Shown: piece after piece, positions 8,640-17,235 of the stretch | Layout of the letters: each line of letters begins with the position of its first letter | Numbering within the stretch: the stretch's first letter is position 1 | Source of the DNA: Bacteroides intestinalis DSM 17393 | GTDB taxonomy: Bacteria > Bacteroidota > Bacteroidia > Bacteroidales > Bacteroidaceae | Length of the DNA stretch: 64,000 bases | NCBI RefSeq assembly: GCF_000172175.1 | Contig: NZ_ABJL02000008.1 | Coordinates: 2,728,001-2,792,000 of the forward strand | Reading direction: 5' to 3' | Translations under genes and position numbers: made by a program | Notes under the pieces: generated by a model | The model's database searches: none | Seen by the model: only the letters and a program-made list of their open reading frames with translations | Told to the model about the DNA's origin: nothing

Positions 8640-9887
8640 CTATTCTGATTCCAGTAAACTCTGATAAATCATTCTAATGGATGACTCCAGTTCGTCATAC
8701 AGCTTCGGTATTGCTTGGGTATCGAGGCTTCCTTTTTTGTACCACTCTTCCAGCAATGGCTTCGTCGTACGGAATACTTCATCTTCCACTTCAGTAATCA
8801 CTGTCATATAACCGTCACCTTTCCCAGGACTATACAACCTCTCCCAATTCAGATAACGTCCGGTGCCCATTCCCTGCTTATAGCTGAAAACTCTGTCTGC
8901 CAAGCGAAGTGACCAATCACTGAGCAGAGCTGCCTCATGTTCTCTGTTAAAACGTACCATTCCGGGAAGAAGTTTACCGGCATCTTTCACCCACAGCGGG
9001 ACAGCTATACCGGTAGGAGGATACCCTAACAGGGTCCACATGGTAGTCAGTTCGGCCTTCACACCCGGTTTTACCCCCTGTACCACCACCGAACACGATG
9101 TACTGCTACGCGGAATGAAGTCCTGATCTATAAACCAGCCCGATGCCTGAGGACGATTATACCCCCCGCTACGCAAATCAATATCCAGCATACGGTTACG
9201 GAACGAACGGGATAAATCATTGAAAATAAACTGTGGGGTAATGTTACCTGTAGCCGAAGCTTTCATCAGCACCTGGTCTGCTTCCATATAGCGCACATAG
9301 CCGGCCCCCTCGTTCACCTTACCTGCAAAAGAGAAGTTAGTACGGGCAATATAACCATAAGGAGCATCCTTCGGGTTATTGGCATCATACATCACATATT
9401 TATAATAATCTACTTCAAACATAGCTGCACCACCTTGTGCATCGATTACACCAAAATTAGCTTCGATATCACTGGGCTTGGAAATGGTATCCAGAAAATG
9501 ACAGAAGTCCTCTACCGTAGCACAAACTTCAAGTGCACGATAAATAACACGCCCATTGGCGGCTCCCCGTTCTTCATCACCTTTTACATCCACCAAGTTA
9601 TACGATTGTGTATTCATCAAAGCGAATCCTGCAGAGTTAGTTCCCATCCATGCCTCTTTCAGATATGCATTGGCACTATTCACTACAGCAATAAAGTCAT
9701 ACCTCTCGCCTTTCACATAGTCAACATGATTTCGCATAAAGTCCGTATCACGGTTTTTCCAAAGCAGAGGGCGCCCATCGAGTGTCACTTTACCCGATAC
9801 AACAGCAGAAGTACAAGCATGCACAGGAGTAGCGAACAAAACGATTGCTACCGCACACAGGATTAATAAGGATATTTGTTTCAACAT
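8640..9887 (-). CDS. Secreted C45-like Ntn acyltransferase/hydrolase
   Basis: A 415-residue exported protein. The signal peptide (about residues 1-24) ends at ...FATPVHA and is followed at once by CTSAVVSG, placing Cys25 as the N-terminal nucleophile of an Ntn hydrolase. Further family features are PLLWKNRDTDF and the NSAGFALMNTQS segment. This fits the C45 family (acyl-CoA:6-aminopenicillanate acyltransferase / linear amide hydrolase relatives, sometimes named carcinine hydrolase). The natural substrate is unknown; a bile-salt hydrolase role cannot be excluded but the motifs are closer to C45 than to choloylglycine hydrolase. Monocistronic, with its own promoter. Confidence 0.75.
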   Translation of the reverse strand: MLKQISLLILCAVAIVLFATPVHACTSAVVSGKVTLDGRPLLWKNRDTDFMRNHVDYVKGERYDFIAVVNSANAYLKEAWMGTNSAGFALMNTQSYNLVDVKGDEERGAANGRVIYRALEVCATVEDFCHFLDTISKPSDIEANFGVIDAQGGAAMFEVDYYKYVMYDANNPKDAPYGYIARTNFSFAGKVNEGAGYVRYMEADQVLMKASATGNITPQFIFNDLSRSFRNRMLDIDLRSGGYNRPQASGWFIDQDFIPRSSTSCSVVVQGVKPGVKAELTTMWTLLGYPPTGIAVPLWVKDAGKLLPGMVRFNREHEAALLSDWSLRLADRVFSYKQGMGTGRYLNWERLYSPGKGDGYMTVITEVEDEVFRTTKPLLEEWYKKGSLDTQAIPKLYDELESSIRMIYQSLLESE

Positions 9888-9915
9888 AAGTCATCAGGTA
9901 TTTGGGAAGCTGATA

Positions 9916-9923
9916 CAAAAATA
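9916..9923 (-). promoter_or_regulatory. Predicted -7 box for the Ntn-hydrolase gene
   Basis: On the minus strand this reads TATTTTTG, an exact match to the Bacteroides -7 consensus TAnnTTTG, 29 bp upstream of the ATG. No clear TTTG lies at the -33 position. Confidence 0.45.
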
Positions 9924-9974
9924 AGATTTTCTACTAAAGAAGTATTCAAAAAGATCAGAATTATTTAGTTCCGG

Positions 9975-10005
9975 TTGAATATCTCAATAGGATTAATTAC
10001 TTTTG
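9975..10005 (+). promoter_or_regulatory. Predicted promoter of the Trx-like lipoprotein gene
   Basis: TTG at 9975-9977 followed after 20 bp by TACTTTTG at 9998-10005, a perfect -7 box. The predicted start of transcription falls about 15-20 bp before ATG 10030, which supports that start over the upstream TTG at 10003. Confidence 0.55.
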
Positions 10006-10029
10006 AACGCAACTAAAAAGTACAGTACT

Positions 10030-11205
10030 ATGAAACCACTTATTCCACTGGCAATATTTATATTCATTCTCACAGTCAGTTCTTGCACTACGGCACCTAA
10101 TTTCCGAATAGATGCTACAACGCAGGGAATACAAATCGGAGACACACTTATTCTTACCCACCATCTACTACCGGACTGGAAAGAAGGCGACCGTGATACT
10201 TTCATAGCAACAAAAGAAGGAAAATTTTCTTTCTGCAAACAGACGGATGAGACAAAGCTTTACATCATAACCTACCATCCTTCTCAAACGGAACCTTTAA
10301 GATATTGCAATCGTGGCTTTGTATTCTATGCCCGTCCGGGCGATCATCTGAAAGTAAAGGGGAATGTAGAGTTCTTTCCTGCCATGCACAAAGAGGGCGG
10401 AATGTATGATGATCCGCGTTTACAACGCATCCTAACCCTGGAAGATAGTATAACAGTGGAACAAAACAAAATATATCGCAAACTATACTATTTTGCAAAC
10501 CTGCGAGGCACCCCACAGGCCAATCCCGACTCTATGATGTATTATAACCAAGCATACAGTCAATGCCGTTCCAGCGAACTAAGTGAAGCTCTGAAAGAAT
10601 TCCGCAATACGGCAGATGACAGTGAATATGCCGCTTGGGAATATCTGCAAGCCGTAAACAGAGTCTCTTATTCGGAAGCTGCAGAAAGATTCACTCGTTT
10701 TACTCCCGAAATTAAATCATCGACTATCGGGAGAAAACTGGAACAGTTGCTCAAGGTCATGAAAAATATAGAACCGGGAAACACCCCAAGCGAGTTTACC
10801 GTAATCACTTCTGATAGTGCCCGTATTTCTTTGTCGGACTACCGTGGTAAATATTTACTTATTTATCATTGGGGATATGGATGTCCTGGAACTACCTGGG
10901 TACATCCGCGCTTATTGAAACTCTACGAGGAATACCACGATAAAGGTTTTGAAATCTTAGGATTCACTGGCGATAAGCAACCAGAAACTCTTTCTCAAGA
11001 CTCAGAAGTTGCTTCACTGTTTTATCCACCCTGGGCCACTGTATATACAAATCAAAAGGAAAATAGCTTTATTGCCGATGATTATTACTTCAACGGAGTT
11101 CCTATCCTGATGGTTATCTCACCCGAAGGAAAAACTCTTCTGAGGGGATATAGCGGCATCTATCAGCCCCTCAAAGAATTATTAGAAAAGGAGATGGGTA
11201 AATAA
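10030..11205 (+). CDS. Thioredoxin-like lipoprotein with a one-cysteine active site
   Basis: A 391-residue predicted lipoprotein: signal peptide with lipobox ending at Cys19 (LTVSSC). Residues about 25-120 resemble the DUF4369 domain that often precedes TlpA modules; the C-terminal 140 residues have a thioredoxin fold (YLLIYHWGYGCPGTTW, then FEILGFTGD, then GVPILMVISPEG with the cis-Pro). The usual CxxC is CPGT: Cys285 is present but the resolving cysteine is Thr288. It therefore cannot be a normal disulfide reductase and may act as a one-Cys peroxidase-like or thiol-binding protein. It is convergent with the TlpA/M56 cluster. ATG 10030 is chosen by the promoter and signal peptide. Confidence 0.75.
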   Translation: MKPLIPLAIFIFILTVSSCTTAPNFRIDATTQGIQIGDTLILTHHLLPDWKEGDRDTFIATKEGKFSFCKQTDETKLYIITYHPSQTEPLRYCNRGFVFYARPGDHLKVKGNVEFFPAMHKEGGMYDDPRLQRILTLEDSITVEQNKIYRKLYYFANLRGTPQANPDSMMYYNQAYSQCRSSELSEALKEFRNTADDSEYAAWEYLQAVNRVSYSEAAERFTRFTPEIKSSTIGRKLEQLLKVMKNIEPGNTPSEFTVITSDSARISLSDYRGKYLLIYHWGYGCPGTTWVHPRLLKLYEEYHDKGFEILGFTGDKQPETLSQDSEVASLFYPPWATVYTNQKENSFIADDYYFNGVPILMVISPEGKTLLRGYSGIYQPLKELLEKEMGK

Positions 11206-11221
11206 AAAGGCGGATAATTTC

Positions 11222-11827
11222 TTATTCATATTCTCCCCTTATGAAAATCATTGGTTTAATATAGATTTCCAAAGTTCCGTCTGCACCGGTTTTCACTTCC
11301 ATTTGTTCGATGTTCGTTTGATACGCAGTGCTGGCCGGAACTTCTTTTCCATTAATATAATAACGTGCATTTCGCCTGTCAACACCTCTCGGTTTCAGCA
11401 ACTCATCAATCTGCTTAATCGTTTTTTCTTCCTTCATTTGCTGTGGAGTTTTCAGTTTCAGAACTATGACTCCATTTATTCCACGTGTACCATAAATAGC
11501 AGTAGCCGAAGCATCTTTCAAAATATCAATGCTTTCAATGTGCATAGGATTCAATGCCGCAAAGATTTCATAAGGAAGCTCTAACCCATTTACAATGTAT
11601 AAAGGCTCATTGGATGGAATAGGAATACGGTCTCTGATAACCAATGTACCATCTTTCTTCGGAGACTGTGTCACAAGTGTGTCATTCTTCAAAGTATCTT
11701 TGAAAATTACAAGCTCCTTCATGAAAGGGGCTTCAGCATGAATAGATATAGCGGCAGACATTACTAATAATAGAAATACTCCCCAAAAGAAGCTATATCC
11801 CTGGTGAATTTGTTTTCTTTGTCTCAT
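11222..11827 (-). CDS. Free-standing TonB-receptor plug-like exported protein
   Basis: A 201-residue exported protein (signal peptide about 1-32 from ATG 11827; the track of in-frame codons continues to 11866 but without better signals). It contains the SusC-type plug signature EPLYIVNGLELP, IESIDILKDASATAIYG and GINGVIVLKLK, but no beta-barrel. The same signature occurs inside the M56 protein two genes upstream, so the locus carries the plug motif twice. Last gene of the blaI-led minus-strand series. It may dock on a protein partner rather than transport anything; function unknown. Confidence 0.7.
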   Translation of the reverse strand: MRQRKQIHQGYSFFWGVFLLLVMSAAISIHAEAPFMKELVIFKDTLKNDTLVTQSPKKDGTLVIRDRIPIPSNEPLYIVNGLELPYEIFAALNPMHIESIDILKDASATAIYGTRGINGVIVLKLKTPQQMKEEKTIKQIDELLKPRGVDRRNARYYINGKEVPASTAYQTNIEQMEVKTGADGTLEIYIKPMIFIRGEYE

Positions 11828-11919
11828 AGCATTATCTTTTAAGTGATAGAATCTAAACCGTCTCAAACAAAAATACTTAAAAGTAATGATTTAAACAAAA
11901 AAAATAAGAAACAAAGTAT

Positions 11920-12687
11920 TTATTCAGCAGATAATTCCTTTAACCTATCAAGCAGATATGCTCGTTTACTCTCGCTTGTACCTTCTTCCCAATAGCGGAT
12001 AATACCTTTCTTATCTACCAACACTGTAGTCGGTGTAACCTGTACTTTAAACAGATTGAAGAAAAATAATTCATCGGCAATATGCGTAAAAAGGAAAGGA
12101 CGGTTCTCCACAATCTTCTTTATTTGTTCCGGCGTATTCCAAGTCGTAGAAAAATAAGTCACATTCGGGCAGATCTTCATCCATTCATTCAAATCCGGCA
12201 TCTCTTTGATACAAGGCCGGCAACCTGTATGCCAATAGTTCAGCACAAAAGGCTTTCCGAGAATATCCGCTTTTGTCCATACCCGTCCTGCCGTATCCTT
12301 TACTTCAAAATCCGGAAATGGCCTACCTACCCATTTATCAAGAGTAATCGTATTACTTCCGGCAACCGCCATCGGTTTTTGTGTCCCGGAACGTGAGATC
12401 ATCAATAGCTCCTCCCCTCCGGGTACTTTTTCTACCGGAACCCGGTATTTCATCGCATAATCCGGTAATTTTTTCCCCTTATTCAGACGTATCTCCAATG
12501 CTGTATGTCCTTTTTCATCTGTCAACATAATCATTTGAGCTCCTTCATCATTCCGAACTCCCGGTGGCATGCCATTGAAAAAGCATCCGTCAATGAGAAC
12601 AAACTTGTCACCAGTAGTCTGGGCAGAGCAAAGCCCCGCCCAAACAAACATCATAAAGAGAAACAAAAAGAGAGAATTCCTTTCCAT
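11920..12687 (-). CDS. TlpA-like exported thioredoxin
   Basis: A 255-residue protein with a signal peptide (cleavage near SAQ, residue 22), a short N-terminal domain and a TlpA-type thioredoxin domain from about 118 on. The active site WHTGCRPC (Cys156 and Cys159) is intact, and the cis-Pro loop VTPTTVLVD is present. Expected to work in the periplasm as a thiol-disulfide oxidoreductase. It starts 15 bp after the M56 protease gene, in the same direction, so it is very likely in the same transcript. Confidence 0.85.
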   Translation of the reverse strand: MERNSLFLFLFMMFVWAGLCSAQTTGDKFVLIDGCFFNGMPPGVRNDEGAQMIMLTDEKGHTALEIRLNKGKKLPDYAMKYRVPVEKVPGGEELLMISRSGTQKPMAVAGSNTITLDKWVGRPFPDFEVKDTAGRVWTKADILGKPFVLNYWHTGCRPCIKEMPDLNEWMKICPNVTYFSTTWNTPEQIKKIVENRPFLFTHIADELFFFNLFKVQVTPTTVLVDKKGIIRYWEEGTSESKRAYLLDRLKELSAE

Positions 12688-12702
12688 ATAAAATATTCTT
12701 GA

Positions 12703-14826
12703 TTATTCATCTTTTAAAGTAATCGTCACTTTCGATGCAACTTTTACCTTGGTACCCTTCATACCAATATAAGAAACCACCAACTTATCCTCTTTTGAAG
12801 CAGACATTACAAAACGTCCATCTACATCGGTGACTGTTCCCATATTGGTTCCTTCAATAAGAACAGTAGCCCCCACAATAGGCTCTCCATCCTTATCCTG
12901 TACAAAACCTTCTACTTTCATATCACCCCGAACAGACGTTTTCTCAACACCTTCTTTTGCCTTTGTAGTAATATAAATTTTACCTCTTCCAGCTTCATTT
13001 CTTTCTTTCTCAACACTGATACTTTCAATCCGATTAGGAGGTACAACTTCATCCAATGCTCTCCCAGCCATTTCTATCTTCTCACCATCAACAAATATAT
13101 CTACATCCTCCCACTCTGCCCTTCGGTTATTCAAATAAACACCTTTCAATCCAGGTACGTTAACTACTGAACTTTTATTTGATAAGGTAATAGACTTCTC
13201 AGCGCTTCCTTTCAGAGTAATTAGGATTACACCATTCTTTCCTTTCTCACCATACACTTCAGTAGCCGATTCGTTTTTCAGAACAGTCATACTCTCTATC
13301 TTATTCACATCTAAAGCAGAAAGGATTGACGAAGTGACTTCTTTACCGTCAACAATGTACAAAGGATTATTCATACCTTGAACCGAGAATTCTGACACCT
13401 TCGAGTTCACAGTCACCTGTGAATTTACCGTCTTTCCACCTTCCAGCCTAAATACCACCGGAACCGTATACTTCACTGCTACCGCCTTCCCTTTCTGCAT
13501 ACCTGGTTTCCATTTCGGCATTGCCTTTACCAACCGGATAGCTTCAGCATCCATATCCTTATCTACCGAACGGGTTACTTTAGAATTCGTCACATTTCCT
13601 TCTTTATCAATAATGAATTGTACCGTCACACGCCCCTGAATCCCTTTTTCTTTTGCAGACTCCGGATAACGCAGCTCCTTCTGGAGATATTCCATCATGG
13701 CATCCACACCACCTGGAAATTCCGGCATTTCTTCCACCACTTCAAAGACCGCTGTACCTTGCAACTTCCGACTCACTTCTGTTGGTACATAATTCACCTT
13801 TACCGTATCTTGCGACACAGTACTTATCTGCACTGACTCTTCCGTACTTTTTATGGCTTTTGCTTCCACAATTGCTGTCAAATCATTAACTTTGACGGCA
13901 GAAATCTCTTCTGCAGTTTCTGAGATTTCAGGACGGGCAAAAGCTGTTACTGCAATAGCTGCTACCGGAAGTATATATAAATACTTCAATTTTGCCCACG
14001 GATTCGATTTTTCTTTTAACATCATAGTGATACGTTTTTTAAGTTTACTGTGATTAAAGCTGTTGGCCATAGAGTAGAGCCTTGTGCCGACAGCTTTTTT
14101 GATTAATAATAGTTGATATTGCTTCGCGTCAACGCCTTTTTCAATAACCGTTTCATCAGCCTCGTACTCATGGATATTCTGCAACTCCTGTTTCAGCAAC
14201 CATGAAGCCGGATTGAACCACTGGAAGAAGATACAGATATCCGCCACCAGTAAGTCCCATGAATGCCGATTTTGAATATGAGCCAATTCATGAATAAGTA
14301 TCTCCCGACCATTCTCATCCAGATCTTTTTCCGAAATAACGATACATTTCATCCAACTGAACGGAGCTATATCACGGTCGTGTACTATCAGGGTCACTTT
14401 CTCTCCCCCATCGATATATTTACTTAAGTTCTCTTTCCTACCAGATTTTAGTAACCCGCCTAATTTCAACAATGAATATCCGTTGCGTAGGGCAAAGAGT
14501 AAAATTCCTGCCAGATACACCAACAATGCAACCTGTATCCAAGTCACCGTCACTTCCTCTGCCTGCAAATCCGTAGTATCAGCCGTGTTCATCATATCTG
14601 CCAGCATCAGCCACTGTTCTAAAGTCATCATGGTTTGATGAACTTCTGTCTGCTCCTCTACGGTTACCTCTACCAATGGTAAAAGGCACGATAACAACAG
14701 AATGCTCAGTAGCGCCACCCGGTTGAAACGATGAAACGTTTCGCGACTCAGCAATAATCGGTAGAATAAATAAAATACCACCAGACAAACTGACGACTTC
14801 AGTATATAGACAAAGAAAATTCCCAT
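12703..14826 (-). CDS. BlaR1-like M56 membrane protease with TonB-C, plug and CarboxypepD-reg modules
   Basis: About 707 residues from ATG 14826 (an in-frame TTG at 14838 is less likely). Order: four membrane segments, the third and fourth around the zinc protease site HELAHIQNRH (His179, Glu180, His183) with the distal HEYEADE; a TonB C-terminal domain (about 375-460: RYPESAKEKGIQGRVTVQF); a SusC plug-like segment (about 486-538: NPLYIVDGKE, VYGEKGKNGV); a second, weaker plug-like stretch; and a C-terminal carboxypeptidase regulatory-like beta-sandwich (about 635-700: GATVLIEGTNMGTVTDVDGR). BlaR1 proteins sense an outside signal and cut the BlaI repressor; here the sensor domain is replaced by outer-membrane-transport modules. 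Encoded downstream of a BlaI homologue. Confidence 0.85.
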   Translation of the reverse strand: MGIFFVYILKSSVCLVVFYLFYRLLLSRETFHRFNRVALLSILLLSCLLPLVEVTVEEQTEVHQTMMTLEQWLMLADMMNTADTTDLQAEEVTVTWIQVALLVYLAGILLFALRNGYSLLKLGGLLKSGRKENLSKYIDGGEKVTLIVHDRDIAPFSWMKCIVISEKDLDENGREILIHELAHIQNRHSWDLLVADICIFFQWFNPASWLLKQELQNIHEYEADETVIEKGVDAKQYQLLLIKKAVGTRLYSMANSFNHSKLKKRITMMLKEKSNPWAKLKYLYILPVAAIAVTAFARPEISETAEEISAVKVNDLTAIVEAKAIKSTEESVQISTVSQDTVKVNYVPTEVSRKLQGTAVFEVVEEMPEFPGGVDAMMEYLQKELRYPESAKEKGIQGRVTVQFIIDKEGNVTNSKVTRSVDKDMDAEAIRLVKAMPKWKPGMQKGKAVAVKYTVPVVFRLEGGKTVNSQVTVNSKVSEFSVQGMNNPLYIVDGKEVTSSILSALDVNKIESMTVLKNESATEVYGEKGKNGVILITLKGSAEKSITLSNKSSVVNVPGLKGVYLNNRRAEWEDVDIFVDGEKIEMAGRALDEVVPPNRIESISVEKERNEAGRGKIYITTKAKEGVEKTSVRGDMKVEGFVQDKDGEPIVGATVLIEGTNMGTVTDVDGRFVMSASKEDKLVVSYIGMKGTKVKVASKVTITLKDE

Positions 14827-14839
14827 ATGGATGTACAAT

Positions 14840-16684
14840 TTATAATTTAATCAATTCTTCTCTCATCTTTTCCGCACCGGGGAAACCTGTAACTTTATAT
14901 GAAAGCTTCCCTTCCCTATCTATCACAAAGTATGTAGGTATTCCTGGATACTCATATAACTTGCCTAATGCAGCACTCTGTTCATTCGTAATCCGGTAAT
15001 GAATTCCATGAATATCAGGTATTGTGATTTTCCACTTCCCTTCGGGTGAACTTTCATCCGCTACATAGACATATATTACATCTCTCAGTTCTTCTTTAAC
15101 TGGTTTCAAACTATTCATAGCTCGCATACAAGGACCACACCAAGTATTCCACATATCTATCAGAACCACTTTACCACGATAAGGACGAGTGATAACTGCT
15201 AACAAACTGTCCGCTGTAACTGCCGTATCAAGCTGGCAGATCGTGTAACCAGTTTTCTTTGCGCTCTCTGCAAGTAAATCCATCACTTTCTGATTTCTGA
15301 TAGTCAAAGCTTTCTTGATTTCCGGTTCAGATATACTATCCAATGTCAACATCTGTTTCTCCGACAATGGTTTCAAGCGGGCAAGAATAGATCCTAGAGG
15401 TTTCGCCCGTAAGATATCCTCCCAGATAGGTTGCGGTTCAAACTTACCTTTGAAATCTTCGGTTGCAGCACGGACAAAATCAGGATAACCACCATATCGT
15501 ATATAAGGAGAATGAATAAAATCCAATCTCAGGATATCATCATAATAGTTCTCACCTACCGTCATATCCGCCCGCTTCACTCCTTTTTTTCCACTGATCA
15601 TCGGAGCATAACTGATTGTACCCTTATACCCCTTGATAGCAAAGAAATACGACATTTCCAGATTGTTTATCATGTATGTACGTGCAGCATCACTCAGTAA
15701 CTTATTCTTTAGTATTTCATCACGATTTTTTTCGTAAATCTTCGTCACATACTTTTTATATTGGGCAGGAGTGACACCGCAAATATTCTCATAAAAATTA
15801 TCCGCACTGTAAATACTCGTCAGTCCTGCATACTTTGTCAATTCAGTATTCAGACCGGCATACGTACCTTCGAACCAAACCAGTGGTCTTCTATCTTTCT
15901 TCCCGAACAAACGGCTTTCCGACCAGTAAATTTCCGGTAAATTAAATGTTATTTCAAGCTCACCACCCGGTACCAAAAATATCTCAAAGCTCTTCCGTCC
16001 CACTCGCAATGTAGCATCACCCGGTATCATCAAGTTTGTTTCATAATAAAAGCTTCCATCCTCAGCTATCGGAAGGGATTGACCAAATACATCAAAAAAG
16101 AACCAGTCACTGCAATTGAAATTCAGAGTAGTTCCATATACCGGATTGTAACCCAATATATGTCCGCGGATCACCGTCTTTCCATTTTTCAAATCAGGAT
16201 CAGGCAAAGGCTGAGAATAATCCAATTGCTGATTTAACAATTTCTCAGGTATTCCGATTTCCGGCTTCTTGCCATCCAGACGCACCCCATAAATATTCCA
16301 TCCTTCACTCTTCTTTGCAGGCATTTCATAAAAGTCGAAACTTTCCGCATCCATAGGAATCGGTTCAAACTTCAAAGTCACAGCCAACTCACCCGAAGCC
16401 GGAAGATTCGTCCAAAACTCTTTCGAAAATCCATCGCCACCCCAATAAGCATACATTTTATCCCCCACTTGTACAACGGCAGTCGAGTCTATTCTTACTC
16501 CTTCACCCGGTCTGGAATATATTTTAGCCTCTATCCATGTCGTATCTTTCCCTAATGTCACTTTCTGGAATTCTATTTGGCTGGTACTCGTTGCCATGAA
16601 ATAAGGCGCTCTCACCACCTTCTTCGCCTGCAAGCCTGCACAAACAGCTACCAACACTAAACAAGTTATAGCAATGTTTTTCAT
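14840..16684 (-). CDS. Large exported TlpA-type thioredoxin protein
   Basis: A 614-residue protein with a signal peptide (cleavage after GLQA, about residue 20), an N-terminal beta-rich region of about 450 residues of unknown fold, and a C-terminal thioredoxin domain with the active site MWNTWCGPC (Cys516 and Cys519) and GIPTYFVID cis-Pro loop. It has the build of the Bacteroides DUF4369/TlpA proteins, but is longer. It lies between blaI (21 bp upstream) and the M56 protease gene (13 bp downstream), so all three should be controlled by BlaI. Substrate unknown. Confidence 0.8.
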   Translation of the reverse strand: MKNIAITCLVLVAVCAGLQAKKVVRAPYFMATSTSQIEFQKVTLGKDTTWIEAKIYSRPGEGVRIDSTAVVQVGDKMYAYWGGDGFSKEFWTNLPASGELAVTLKFEPIPMDAESFDFYEMPAKKSEGWNIYGVRLDGKKPEIGIPEKLLNQQLDYSQPLPDPDLKNGKTVIRGHILGYNPVYGTTLNFNCSDWFFFDVFGQSLPIAEDGSFYYETNLMIPGDATLRVGRKSFEIFLVPGGELEITFNLPEIYWSESRLFGKKDRRPLVWFEGTYAGLNTELTKYAGLTSIYSADNFYENICGVTPAQYKKYVTKIYEKNRDEILKNKLLSDAARTYMINNLEMSYFFAIKGYKGTISYAPMISGKKGVKRADMTVGENYYDDILRLDFIHSPYIRYGGYPDFVRAATEDFKGKFEPQPIWEDILRAKPLGSILARLKPLSEKQMLTLDSISEPEIKKALTIRNQKVMDLLAESAKKTGYTICQLDTAVTADSLLAVITRPYRGKVVLIDMWNTWCGPCMRAMNSLKPVKEELRDVIYVYVADESSPEGKWKITIPDIHGIHYRITNEQSAALGKLYEYPGIPTYFVIDREGKLSYKVTGFPGAEKMREELIKL

Positions 16685-16705
16685 AATCTTCGATATTTAA
16701 AGTTA

Positions 16706-17068
16706 CTATATCTTCCCTCTCTCCACTTCTGCAATCAGCTGCTTCAAATCTTCCAGTGATATATCTTCTTCTTTTACCAATGAAGATACTGCGCTAAGAT
16801 ACGAATTATTGAAATATTTACTGATTACTTTCTTCAGTGTTCCTTTGCTGAAATCCTCCTTGTTTAGCACAGCATAATACTGGTACGTGTTACCGTAAGT
16901 CTTATGCGCCAGAAAACCTTTATCTTCCAGACCTCTTACAATTGTGGACAAAGTATTGAAGTGCGGCTTGGGCTCTTCATAAAAAGCCAGCATTTCCTTC
17001 ACAAACAACGGACCTTTCTCCCAGAAAAATCCCATGATTTCTTCTTCTTTCGCAGTCAATCCTTTCAT
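16706..17068 (-). CDS. BlaI/MecI-type repressor
   Basis: A 120-residue cytoplasmic regulator with the BlaI winged helix (LTAKEEEIMGFFWEKGPLFVKEML, NTLSTIVRGLEDKGFL) and a C-terminal dimerisation helix region. BlaI proteins hold their operon off until a partner M56 protease (here at 12703-14826) triggers their cleavage. First gene of a minus-strand operon of five; overlapping palindromes 27-52 bp upstream of its ATG are the likely operator, which would make it autoregulated. The repressor need not concern beta-lactams: no beta-lactamase lies in the window. Confidence 0.9.
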   Translation of the reverse strand: MKGLTAKEEEIMGFFWEKGPLFVKEMLAFYEEPKPHFNTLSTIVRGLEDKGFLAHKTYGNTYQYYAVLNKEDFSKGTLKKVISKYFNNSYLSAVSSLVKEEDISLEDLKQLIAEVERGKI

Positions 17069-17094
17069 AACGCTTCATTTGTTTTTTGCAAAGA

Positions 17095-17120
17095 ACTAAA
17101 ATATTTAGTTTGCAAACTAA
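17095..17120. promoter_or_regulatory. Overlapping palindromes, predicted BlaI operator
   Basis: A perfect 16-bp palindrome TTAGTTTGCAAACTAA (17105-17120) overlaps a second, hyphenated palindrome ACTAAA-ATA-TTTAGT (17095-17109). The half-site ACTAAA/TTTAGT resembles the TACA/TGTA-type short dyads bound by BlaI dimers. The pair lies between the divergent blaI and hemerythrin genes, closer to blaI. Confidence 0.6.
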
Positions 17121-17235
17121 TTTTTCTCGTTAAATAAGACTAAACACTAAAATACCTACAAATAGCGATTGTAATCTTCATCAAAAAGTCGTTACTTTGC
17201 GCACGAATTAACAAAGAAAGAAAGGATAATCTGCA

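Noticed and set aside
16706..17068. Beta-lactam resistance locus
   Set aside because: BlaI and an M56 protein are present, but there is no beta-lactamase or penicillin-sensor domain in the window.
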